This document shows, one piece after another, positions 41,133 through 51,420 of a stretch of DNA of 64,000 nucleotides (its first letter is position 1; each line of letters starts with the position of its first letter). Made by a program: the position numbers and the translations under genes. A model generated the notes under the pieces. That model did no database searches. It saw nothing but the letters and a program-made list of their open reading frames with translations, and was not told the DNA's origin. The DNA comes from Trema orientale (lineage: Eukaryota > Streptophyta > Magnoliopsida > Rosales > Cannabaceae), in NCBI GenBank assembly GCA_002914845.1, contig JXTC01000019.1, positions 882,181-946,180 of the forward strand. Direction: 5' to 3'.

Positions 41133-43367
41133 TGTCATGCCCCACACCCGAGGACGTGCACCGCATACCTATAAGGCAAAGCCTTATAAATATGCAAGGC
41201 ATCTATTTACAATCCACAAAAATAAAGAATAATTAAACTCCAATAAATACCACTAAATTATATACAACCCAATAATTCTATTAAGTCTCCAAATATCAAA
41301 AATTAACTATGCAAAATACATACTGTAATATAACAAATTTGTGATAATTGACATTTTCTAGTCTTCATATTTTTCCAATAAAAATGAATGACTTTCCATC
41401 TTTTACTCACGAACTCAAATGTATCCCAATTACCTACATAAGTTCTCCCTTAGTGAACCTCTTAACTGACGGTCTTTCATACCTGGGAGGAAAAAATGAA
41501 AAGGTGAGCTTGACAGCTCAATAAGTAACCAGTAACCTTAACTAGCTGGATCAAGTATATATATATATATATCCTTTGAAAAGGTTAAATCACATATTTC
41601 AAAACAAAATCAATTTCAAAATATAATAATTTTCAAGATAATCAAATGAGATTGTTTGGAAAGTCACTTTAACAAATACATGAAGTAGGTTTTCAAAATA
41701 TGTCGTTTTATTCTCATTCAATAATCAGTAACACTTTCAAATCACTTCTCAACAGTTTTTTGGCGACTATGGCCACACTTAACCCCTATGACTAGGTCCA
41801 CATTTATTACAATTAACCCCTGTAGCTAGGTCCACATTTACTACATTTGACCCTTGTAGGTAGGTCCACATTTACTACATTTAACCCCTGTAGCTAGGTC
41901 CACATTTAGTACGTACCGTCCACATATAACCCTTGTGGAATGGGTACACATTGCATAGTCACTGAAGAGAGTTTTAAAACACATTCATATACAATAACAG
42001 TTCGTAAATAATTTCACTTTTCTCATTACATCACTGTAATTATTCTAAAACAATTTTCATATAACAATTTCATATACTTGATCCATATTTTAGTATAAAT
42101 AATTATCAAATAAACTCTGAATACTTTTTCAAAAAAAAGTGATTATTTCAGTAAAACAATGTTCTTTCAATAGATTAACTTATTTTGCAAAAAGTATATT
42201 TTTACTTGAAATTATATTATTTAAGAAAATACTTTAGAATATGAGTTTATCAGAAACAATAAAACATTAAATTTTTAAACAAGAAAAACTACCAGAAAAG
42301 ATCAAAGGTTACTTACCTCGTTCGTTTTGCCTATTTAACCAAAATAATTAATATAACCTCTCAGATACCTATTATCACACAAATCATATATATAAGTATC
42401 ACAACAATAAAATTATATTCTAATTGCACTAAAAGTATTGACTACTTGCTGCCCATGCATCTTCTATAATTTACTCTATAGCTATTCCCAATAATGTCAA
42501 TTTCTTACGATTTATAATAATTCTAACATCTCTCTAAAAATTACCAAACTTAGAAGTCATGTTCTACAAATTATGGGGTCCTAAAAGTACTAAGAATGTA
42601 GCTATAGGGTCCATAGGTAAGCCCCGCACAGTCAGACAAGCCGCAGCCACGTTTTGCTAAAAGTACCATAAGTTTCAGATTTTTCCAGATTCGTAGTACT
42701 CATTTCAATTGGCTATAACTCTTTGGTTATACGTTCGTTTTTTACGAATTATATACCGTTGGAAAGATAATTCGATAAGCTTTCCAACCATACTAAATAT
42801 GACCTAATCAGACTAGTAAAGTTCTCTAAAAAGCTAGTCGAAATCTTTGCTGTGTTTTTACCGCTTAGCCCAAAACTCAAAAATTCATAACTTTCTATTT
42901 ACCAAACCAAATCACTCAAAATTTGTCTTGTTTGAATCCTAATATGAATAGACTTCATCCTCTATCAGATTTATCCCAATTGTTTATAAATTATTTATGG
43001 GCAAATTAAAACCCTAACCCTAGACATGCAATTTCAATCCATTAAAATCTAATTAATGCATGTAAACTCAATTGATTACAGTTAATTACCTTAACATTCG
43101 AATGAATTGAATCCTCTTCTTTTTCCTCCTTCTTCCTTGAAACTATGTGACTGCCTCTCTGCCTTTCCCATAAAGCATACGTATAAAACTGAGCAGAACA
43201 TTAAACTCTTAGGGTTTATTAAACTATCTCTAATTGAATTACCAAATTGACCCTTAATAAAGACCTATAGGTAAGGGCTAATTAGACCTTTCATTAATCT
43301 TTATATTCTTTATATTATTTATATTATATAAATAAATCTCCTTTTTTTATGTGCATGGGTCGTTACA
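41133..43367 (-). repeat. Gypsy-2 5' LTR (2,235 bp)
   Basis: Complete LTR, from TGTAACGACCC (43,367 downward) to GGGGCATGACA (41,133). Contains a hairpin array at 41,757-41,945. Confidence 0.9.
41757..41945 (-). repeat. 34-bp tandem hairpin array in the gypsy-2 LTR (about 5 units)
   Basis: Units read on the plus strand as CCACATTTACTACATTTAAC + CCCTGTAGCTAGGT. Arms include CTACA/TGTAG in the middle units and CCACA/TGTGG in the end unit (41,917-41,942), with a TAACCCCT-type loop that is the complement of the gypsy-1 loop. Confidence 0.75.
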
Positions 43368-43394
43368 GCGGTATTAAATGAGTGAAAACAAGTT
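43368..43394. repeat. Short island of flank unit U2
   Basis: GCGGTATTAAATGAGTGAAAACAAGTTAA continues from 36,373 and resembles 4,238-4,290 (GGATTAAAAGAATGAGTTAG...GTGGAAACATGTTAG). Too short to be certain on its own; the flanking order supports it. Confidence 0.45.
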
Positions 43395-45413
43395 AAGGTC
43401 ATCAGTATTAGATAATATTTATTATCATTACCGAATTGTCTCGTCCATTATTTTTACTTTTTCATAAGCATTAGGTGATGGTCTTCATTATCACTGTTTT
43501 AAGATGTAATGATAAAGTTAGTGAACCATTAGCCCTACTGTTTCTATTATTTTCTGTCTTTTACTTATAATAGCCTATCAGTTACTGCCCATTAAATTAA
43601 CTCCATAAACAGAGATGTTTTTGATGGAAAATATCTATAAATACAAAGGAGTCATATTGGTCCCTAAGCCTGAGAGTCTTTGTTTTAAACTAAATACACC
43701 ATCACAGAGAGACTCTTTAAGGTTAAGAAATGTCAATACTCTGAAAACAGTTACTATCCAATACAGAGCATCAATAGCCAGAGGTAACTGTTGATCCTTA
43801 AGTTTATTTCTACAGTTGATCTTATATGCTATTTGTCTTTCTTAGGTCCAAGGTGTTGGCCAGTATTGGCAAACAATTGGCAAAAACAATAAACTCAAGT
43901 TGTTGTGAGAAAACTAACAAGTTGTTGCAATAAGTCTGCTGATGTTGTAAAATACTAGTTGTAACAGATTTACAGGATTGCTGCCGAAAATCTAATTTTG
44001 GAAACTTTTTGTTCTTGCATCTTTTGGCCTAATTTTCCTTATTAAACGTTTCTAGAAGGATAATAAGGATTATTGCTGATGGAATTTCGTGACTAAGCTA
44101 GGCCTAATTGATTGAGATATTTTATCTCATTTTCCCTTGATTAAGTTTCCATTTTTAGATTGATTCTTGCTCTTTATTACATCAAATCTTGGATAATGAT
44201 TTTTTTATAGGTGTATAAGCAGAATCAAGATAATATTTCGTCCATTATGGTGCAGAATATGTCCTCATTAAATTAATGTAATTAATTTTATGAGCTGTCA
44301 GGATTTTCAGGCAAAATCTGTTGCAACAGATTATGCTGTTTATGGAAAGTTTTCTTATTTGATTTTGATTGACTCTAATTAATTGTGAAATCAATCTTTG
44401 TCTTTAAGGAAAGATTTTACAGGTATAAAAGAGTGATTTCAGAGCCTAAATCGTGGAGAACTTCTCTCAATGCACCTGGACACTTTTTAGGGACAATTCA
44501 TGAAAGCTGTTACAACAGATTTCAAACTGTTCAAATAAGGAATGACAACAGATTTTGTGGCAAATCATTCCTTTATTATTTTCAGCCTATTCACAACAAG
44601 GGAGCACGAAATTGGGGCTAGAAATTCATCTATAAAAGCTCACCAAGTCCAAGGGATTTGTATGTACTTCAGAGAGAAAACTATGCTACAATAGAGCTTT
44701 TATTTTGTGCCCAAACTATGAGAAAAAGAGAGCATTTGTAAAAGAGTTTTGGGAGTTTGTTTTTGTGTGAGCCTTGAATGTTCTTAGAGTGATTAGCTCT
44801 AGGAAAATCACTTGAGATTGTAAAAGTCCTTCAGGAGAAGGGCTGGGTGTTCTTCGGGAGAAGATAGGTTCTAGTGCATAGGAGGGAGTCCTAGTATGTG
44901 GAACTGAAAGTATACCGTAGCAGAGAAGATTGATCCAGCTGTTGAAGGGAGTTCAAGAGCTTGGAGTCAAGTAAGATGAGTGGAGCTCGCTGAACATATT
45001 GAGTGGAAGAGTCAAACACGGTGCATCAAGATATGAGGGAGTCTTTCTTGTTTAAGTCATTGGTGTTTGTACTTTAAAAATTTCTACTAATATGTTTCTT
45101 TCTCTGGATGTGGCCCTATGGAATAGGTTATTGAAAAATAGCCGAACCATGTAAAAATCTCTGGTGTCATTTATTTTCCTTTAATTTCGTTATTGTGATT
45201 GTTTTGCCTGTAGCACACGTTTAATATTTCATTGTTGCAACAACAACAATACGACTAACTGTTGCAACAGCAGCGGAATTCCTTTAACTGTTGCAACAAT
45301 AACGACAACCAATTTTTATATTTGTTTATTTCTAAAAATAAATCAAAAAATTGGTATACCTGCAATCTTGGATCTTTCAGTCTTAATGCATAATTAAATC
45401 ATATTAATTCTAA
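43395..45413 (+). mobile_element. SIRE-type copia LTR, probably a solo LTR
   Basis: 44,850-45,140 shares the LTR landmarks of 35,455-35,700 (AGGAGAAG, GAAGGGAGTTCA, GTGGAGCTCGCT, TTTCTTTCTCTGGATGTGGCCC). No pol sequence adjoins it. The flank unit resumes at about 45,414 (AACAATCAAAACATTTG, cf. 4,298), so it seems to be an LTR without its element, the usual product of LTR-LTR recombination. Clear TG/CA ends and a target-site duplication were not found, so limits are approximate. It carries at least six copies of the CTGTTGCAACAG palindrome. Confidence 0.6.
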
Positions 45414-46700
45414 CAATCAAAACATTTGTTTTGCACACATTCTTTTTTTCTTAAAAAATGTCGTGCTCATATTCAAATTTCGCTCCTTTGATGCTTGTTT
45501 CGTAAAATCTATGATATCATCGGTAAGAGAAACACCATATTTGTAGTTTTTTTATACCCAATATAAGGAAAAGCAAGACAGCATCACAAGCCAAGCAAAA
45601 TCGGTACAACCTTTCAAAGAGCAAGTAATAAAACTTCTTGCCATAGTAGCTAGCTTAATGAAGCGGATTGTAGAAACCTTATGTGTGAATTCATGAGCAT
45701 CCTTAGCCAAGACCATGCCACCAATCCTAGGTAATACAAATAAAATATTAGTTCATGAATAGGGTGCAGTCTTCAGCCAGCTCTTATTACATGGGGTCAA
45801 GAATGGGCCCAAAAAAAAATAAAAGGTAAAAGAATTTGATAGTGAAAAACTAGAAAACAGAGGATGATCAAGTTTGTGACCATAGGAAAAAATGTTACAT
45901 GGTGGTATAAGACATTGTAGAACCACATTTACTATGAAACTCACCAAAAAGGTAGAAATTATTGTGGGGAAATTGCAGCATTTGTAATTGCTTTCGGACT
46001 CTTTGCTTCTACTTTACACAGAATTCAATGTAACTAATCTGCTTAGTAGAAGTTCATAGAAGTGATTGGCATAAAATTAGCCAAATGGAAGTCTGGACGC
46101 TAGAAAATATATGCTCTTAATTTCCGATTCTACTTCTTATTTTGCTAGAAGTAGAAAGAAATATTTTTTTCAAAAGCACAGGTAAACCACACTAACAAAC
46201 ATTTCGAATAGATTTTGTCGAAATGGCAAAGAGATTTTAAGCTCAAGCACGGTAATAAGAAAGCTCTGTGTATTAAAAATTAATACCTATTTGTTTGACT
46301 CTGTCTACGAGTTAATATTCCACGAGGAGCGGAATCAATTGCTACCATTTGAGGGGATCCAAATTTTGTCAGACACAAAAAAGAAGATGAAGAAACCTAA
46401 TTCAGAATTAGTAAATAAAATTTCATTTATACAAAACAATGTTTCTTTACCTCTCAATAGGTTGCTCAATGAGTTTTCAGAGGTCTAAATTTAAGGAGGT
46501 GAAACCAATGCAATACGGGAAGATCTTTCAGACCCTAAACACCAGAAGTCTTGAAAAGAGAACCATTCTATGCATTTTCAGCAGATTTTTATTTATGGAG
46601 ATGAATGAATAATCTTGCAATCTTGTCATTGCCAAGAATGCACAAATTTCTAGCATACTTCTTGGCATTGTCAAGATTTAGACTTTAGATAAGTTTGCTC
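45414..46700. repeat. Right part of flank unit U2
   Basis: 45,420-45,560 matches 4,298-4,430, 45,850-45,970 matches 5,140-5,270 (GACATTGTAGAACCAC block), and 46,380-46,620 matches 5,640-5,870 (GATGAAGAAACCTA, TTTCTTTACCTCT, GGTTGCTCAAT). No conserved frame. Confidence 0.7.
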
Positions 46701-46715
46701 GTATAGGTGATATTG

Positions 46716-49600
46716 AAACCGAGGGCGGAAGCTTATTTGATTTGTGAATGTGTGATTTCTTGAATCTTTAGAAGGCTTTCTTGATTATTTCTTTTTCTGA
46801 ATCAATGTTATTCCCCCAAATGGGAATTCCTTTTAGTCTTCTTTGCTCTCTTCTTTCCAATTGTTTTCCATGCTCACATCATGCAACTCGATAGATACAC
46901 GTAACTATTTCGAACGAGTTTAACTTGAAACCAGAGAACATTGGTCGTACAATGATAGAATACTCTCTGAAAATAAACAATATCTGCCCCTTTTGACGCT
47001 GTACTCGTAGCTTTATTGGCTTGTAACTTGGTGATTTACTGATAATCGATCCTTTACCTTTCGTCAAGATTTGAGTGCTCAGTTCTAAGAGAACTCGACA
47101 CTTCCTGAACGAAACGCGTCAAAAAATAAGCCAGCATTTTAATTTCCAGAAAGGCAAAGTCATTCTCGTTGTTGAATTAAGCCGTTGTCACAAACAACTG
47201 ATCTGATACACTTATTAGAGATTTATAGCCATGAAAACATACAAGGAGGACACTCGACATTGTGTACATCCAGATTCGGGAAAAACAGAACTTGATCCAC
47301 TATGAAAGAGGAGAATTATTCAACCATATATCCGATGAACTCTGGGTTTTCTCTAGCAAAGTACTCAGATCCCAAGTACATCCAAGAACTCAAACAATCC
47401 AACACTTTGAGCTTTCGCCATCAAAGTCTGATGCGGGTGATGTTGCAAATCAACCAGTTTTTAATCGTTTCTTGAGACTAAAACTTAACGTGGCACGATC
47501 AAATCATAAAACCAGAAGACTAGTAAATAAAAGAACACGAGGATTTTATACTGGTTCAATTCCCAATTTGGGAATCTACATCCAGTTGCTGGTGACAACA
47601 CAAATCCACTACGAAAGATCAAAAGATTAGAAGTGTTCGTAGAGTACCAAACACCATCCCGATAATCTTCCCTTCTCCTATTACAAACCTCTACTATTAA
47701 GGAATTTTCTCAAAAAGAATACTCGAGAACCTTACAGACTTTCACTCGTGTTTCCCTCTCTAAAGACTCTTAACTAGATAATAGAAAAGGCGCATGCCCT
47801 TTAAATACAAACATAAAAAGACACCTGCAAATAGATTACAGGTTTCAAAGACTAGCAACTGACTTTAACAACTACCCTGTAACAGAATTAACTAACAACT
47901 AAAACTAGACTGATGAGCTGGATCAATGACAACAGATAGGTTATAAACTCTTTACATATTTAAGAAATAACGAACTCAACTGAACCACATAACCATATCC
48001 CCTAATTACCAATGTCACCATTTTCAAAGAACTAGCGGTAGAAGCCAATGGCCCAATGTTCATTGTTCTGATGTTGATGACTTTTGTGCCATCGCTCAAC
48101 AACAGCTTATCTTCGCTACTCAACTCCCGACTCGTACAACAAATCTTTGAGAATATTAGTACTTTCTGCAAGTCAAACAAGTAAATATACTTATGTAAAA
48201 GTTCATTTGCAACCTCAAACTCTGTAACATGTTTTAGCCAATGGGCCGAAAGGAAACAAAAAAAAAAGAAAGAAAAAAAATAGAAGAAAACCCTTTTGGC
48301 GTTCCCTTTTACACCCATATCAGAGCAAGTAACCATATCTAGATTATGAAAACTTGGAATGAAAACAGAGTTCAAATTTGGCAAAGTATTAAGTAAGACA
48401 ATGATATTCAAATATGAAGAAATTTGACAAATTTAACTTAAAATTCAATTGGGTTAGTTCAATTTTTCTGGTTAAGGGGGCTTGATCACCAGCAACATTT
48501 GGTTGAACAGAGTGATTACCTTGAACAATAAGAATTTTTTAAATTTTGTTGAACAGATAGATTATCTTGAACCTTTAAACCAATGATGCTCCAATTCAAC
48601 CATTAGACTATGAACATCAAGACATTTAAAAAAATTTGTTCAAAATTGTATCACACTAACTTTATTTTCTTTTTTTAGTTAAGGATGAGACTTGTAAAAC
48701 AAAACCTTATAGGCTAGTTGAAAGCAGCAAAACTAGTAAAAAGTATATAGTTAAACATTAAACAAAAAGATAACCTGAAAAAATAAAGACGACTGCCACG
48801 TATATATGTTGGATAATGGTTGTCTCCAGAAACCTATAAAATTGAAAAACAAAATTTGCCACGAATTTATAAGAATGAAGATTGCTTTGTGTCAATGGAA
48901 AATCGCTCAAAGGAAAAAAAAAAAAAAAATTGCATCATAAGCCAAACAAAATAAGTACATCCTTCTGAAAAATACGCAATATAACAGATTGTTGAAGTAG
49001 CTAATTAACAATATCCAATGCAGATAATAGAAGCCTTCTGAATTCAAGATAGCCAAGATACCACCAGTCTCAGGTGATGTAGAGATGTTTTTGTAAGGTA
49101 TAAGACTTGTGTACCTCTGTAACTTTAAGCTGGTTGATCAAGTCCGTCAACAGTATAAGCTATCCTGCTGACCACCGGGTGGTCACTAAGAAAAAGTTGG
49201 CTCATGAAAGACTGCAAGCTTTAGCTACCTCTTATAGAATGGGTCCGGAATGGCCTGAAAAAACCCAAAAGAAAACTAAAAAAGGTGACGGATCCGATAG
49301 GGGAAAAGAAGAAAACAGAGAATGACATGGTTTTATAAACATCAGAGGTGGGAATTGCAACATTTTGTATGACTAAATGTTGCAAAACCGATAAAAATTG
49401 GGAACAAATTTGTACGCTAAACTACCATATTTATGATGAAAACATCTATCTGCTATCAATCAATAGGCTGAATTATAACTTTGTTCTTTGTATTTCACGT
49501 TTCTGTTTGGATATATACGTCTGACTCTAAAAAATTTACCTATATATGCAACAAGATTTGTGAATTGTAAAAATTCAAACCAGAGCAGTGCTGGAAAATA
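46716..49600. repeat. Duplicated NLR-flank unit, copy U3
   Basis: 46,716-46,900 matches 415-600; 47,130-47,220 matches 840-930; 47,505-47,850 matches 1,240-1,610; 48,000-48,240 matches 1,745-2,040; 48,640-48,730 matches 4,570-4,650; 49,215-49,260 matches 5,040-5,085. Shorter than U1 because part of the middle is missing. No TE insertion seen inside. Confidence 0.7.
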
Positions 49601-49790
49601 TGCGTAAGAAAGCAACAAAGATGAGAAAGTTGAAGGCTTAACTATAAAGGATGAGCTGAAAAATATGAAGGGTTAGACGTGAAGGTTTTATTCATAATGG
49701 TACAATTCAAACCAGTGCAGTGCTGGAAAATGTACATAAGAATATTGCAGCAAAGATGAGAAAGCTGATCAAGGCTCGACAATAAAAGAA
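49571..49790. repeat. About 130-bp tandem duplication
   Basis: ATTCAAACCAG-GCAGTGCTGG at about 49,575 and again at about 49,705, each followed by AAGAA...GCAACAAAGATGAGAAAG (second copy GCAGCAAAGATGAGAAAG). The offset is 130 bp. Confidence 0.75.
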
Positions 49791-50458
49791 AATTGATTTT
49801 AACACAATTGTAATAGCATGTGTAATACTTAAAAACAAAATCTTGGCTCACAAATCGAGTCTTTAGACATAAATTCCAAGCGAAAAGATAGAATGAAAAA
49901 CAAAACCACTTAATTATAGTCAGATGCCTAATTGTTTCTCTCAAAAATTTAATGGTCCTTTCGAAATCAAGAAACCTTCCTAATACACAGTACAAAAAAG
50001 CATTATTAGAATCAAGGGAAAAGCTAAAGAAGCATTGCGAAATTGCGAAGAATAAATGTACATGGCTACTCGAAAAAATGAAGGCGCAGATAGAACAATT
50101 GAGAATGTCAGCATAAATACTTAAATACAAAAAGAAGCGAAAAGATTTTCCTTTGAAGAAAAAACAAGAGTGTCAAGAAAATTTTCTTTTCTTCTTTTTT
50201 TTTTCTCACTCTCCGTGTGTTTTTCCATTCATTTAATCATGCAGTTCAAAATTTAAAAGATGGTACGAATAATAAAAGACATAATAAGAATTCCACGTAC
50301 TATTTGGAGTTTGTATGAAGCACTTTTGCTTGTGGTATACCCAGAATCTGTTAAAAACTATTAGCCAGTACTTCCTGCATTGAAAATTGAAAACCTACGG
50401 ATTCATCAATATACTATACATATTTATATTTTTGAGAATGTATAACAGAAAGAAACAA
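49791..50458. other. Flank downstream of the LRR fragment
   Basis: No gene supported. A 162-residue minus-strand frame overlaps it but has no recognisable domain and an F/C/S-rich composition typical of AT-rich non-coding DNA. Confidence 0.4.
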
Positions 50459-50815
50459 TTATGATAATCGACGTACTTGAATTAGAGAATAAGCATGGGA
50501 CTCAGTCACATACAAGTTTCGAATGTGAGCAATCTTAGCCCGATCCTCGCCTATTTCCCTTTGGCATCTTTTCGATAAGAATGGACAGGCATGAATTTGA
50601 AGAGTCTTTAAACAAGTCATTGAGCGTATTGCTTCTGGCAGTGACGTCACATTCGGGCAAACTGAAATATCAAGTGTTGTAAGTGAACTAAAATTGCCAA
50701 TCCATTCCGGAATAGCCATCACATTTCTACACTGGAAAAGCGTTAGACTTCGTAGATGAGTGGTAAGATGCTGAAGTCTCTCAGGGAGAGCCACAAGTTT
50801 TGGAAACCATGCCAA
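50459..50815 (-). pseudogene. LRR C-terminal fragment of an NLR
   Basis: A 118-residue frame matching the last part of the intact CNL: PKLVALPERLQHLTTHLRSL, IPEWIGNFSSL, SLPEAIRSMTCLKTLQI and REIGEDRAKIAHI. Upstream coding sequence is absent: the match stops abruptly at about 50,815 and the neighbouring sequence is 3' flank. It is therefore either the stump of another tandem NLR copy or a duplicated terminal exon of the pseudogene 600 bp away. After HIRNLYVTESH the frame reaches a donor-like CAA|GTACGT (complement of 50,470-50,478), paralleling the other copies. Confidence 0.75.
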
Positions 50816-50824
50816 TGTAAAACA

Positions 50825-51420
50825 TTGAAGCCAATCAACACTCGCCCAATGCCAATTTCACTTGTAATTGACGCCAAATTTCGGTTTGCCGGGTGCTGGC
50901 CGGACCTCTAACCTCCTACACTCCCATCATAAAATTGGTATACAGCTTTTTAACTTGATTCGGGCCAATCCTCGCTTCCCTTTGGCATCTTGGGGAGTCT
51001 ATCACCATCTTTCAACCTGATTTACAACCAAATTGCAAGAATGAAAATCTAATTGGACAAATTCAAATGAAATCTATAGCTATAAAAATGGAAAACAAAA
51101 GAAAATTTCTAGAAATGAGAAGATGTTAATTACTACCATTATATATGGAGTTTATTTGAAGCATAGTGCCGGTAACTTGAATCTGAAGTTGTTAATAAGT
51201 TGTCGACTAGATGCTGCATGCATACAAAAATTGAAAAGCTATATAAAACATTTATCCTTCCAACATTCTATATAAAAGCTGTTTCTGAATTTGAAGAATA
51301 GGATTCGAATCCTGTACCAAACGCGCCCTATAAGGATTCATCGAATTAGCAAATTTCTTTTAAGGATATGTTCAATTGAAAGGAAGAAGGCTAATAATTT
51401 ACTTACGTACCTGAACTGGA
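50825..51420 (-). pseudogene. NLR downstream relic, second copy
   Basis: Close match to 6,240-6,740, including the GGGCCAATCCTCGCTTCC block and the ACTTACGTAC splice-donor complement at 51,401-51,410. It carries an 84-bp insertion not found at 6,650. Together with 6,240-6,740 it shows that the NLR 3' region was duplicated as a block. Confidence 0.7.
51244..51327. mobile_element. 84-bp insertion with 5-bp CTATA duplication
   Basis: Compared with 6,642-6,660 (AAAGCTATAAGGATTC), this copy has 84 extra bases between two CTATA words (51,239-51,243 and 51,328-51,332). In complement the insert begins GGCGCGTTTGGTACAGG, a start common to plant MITE-like elements, and holds the palindrome GGATTCGAATCC. 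Probably a deleted MITE. Confidence 0.65.

Larger units (their letters stand above)
36374..43367 (-). mobile_element. Gypsy-2: second full-length non-autonomous element, inverted
   Basis: Flanked by a perfect GCGGT duplication (36,369-36,373 and 43,368-43,372). On the minus strand the 5' LTR is 43,367-41,133 and the 3' LTR 38,164-36,374. The primer-binding site (41,131-41,121) reads TGGTTTCAGA, and the polypurine tract is at 38,176-38,165 (AGAATAGGAGAA). The interior (38,165-41,132) aligns with the gypsy-1 interior along its length, including the same LTKYTHILAIRL integrase trace, and has no gene. The LTR start differs from gypsy-1 (TGTAACGACCCATGCAC against TGTGACAACCCG), so the two belong to different subfamilies. 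The LTR end next to 36,374 has lost the terminal CA consensus. Confidence 0.9.

Noticed and set aside
49642..50130. 162-residue minus-strand open frame
   Set aside because: No recognisable domain, composition typical of AT-rich non-coding DNA, and it overlaps the 130-bp tandem duplication.
51290..51327. Possible tRNA gene because of GGATTCGAATCC
   Set aside because: No acceptor, D or anticodon arms around it, and the 84-bp insert has an empty-site explanation.
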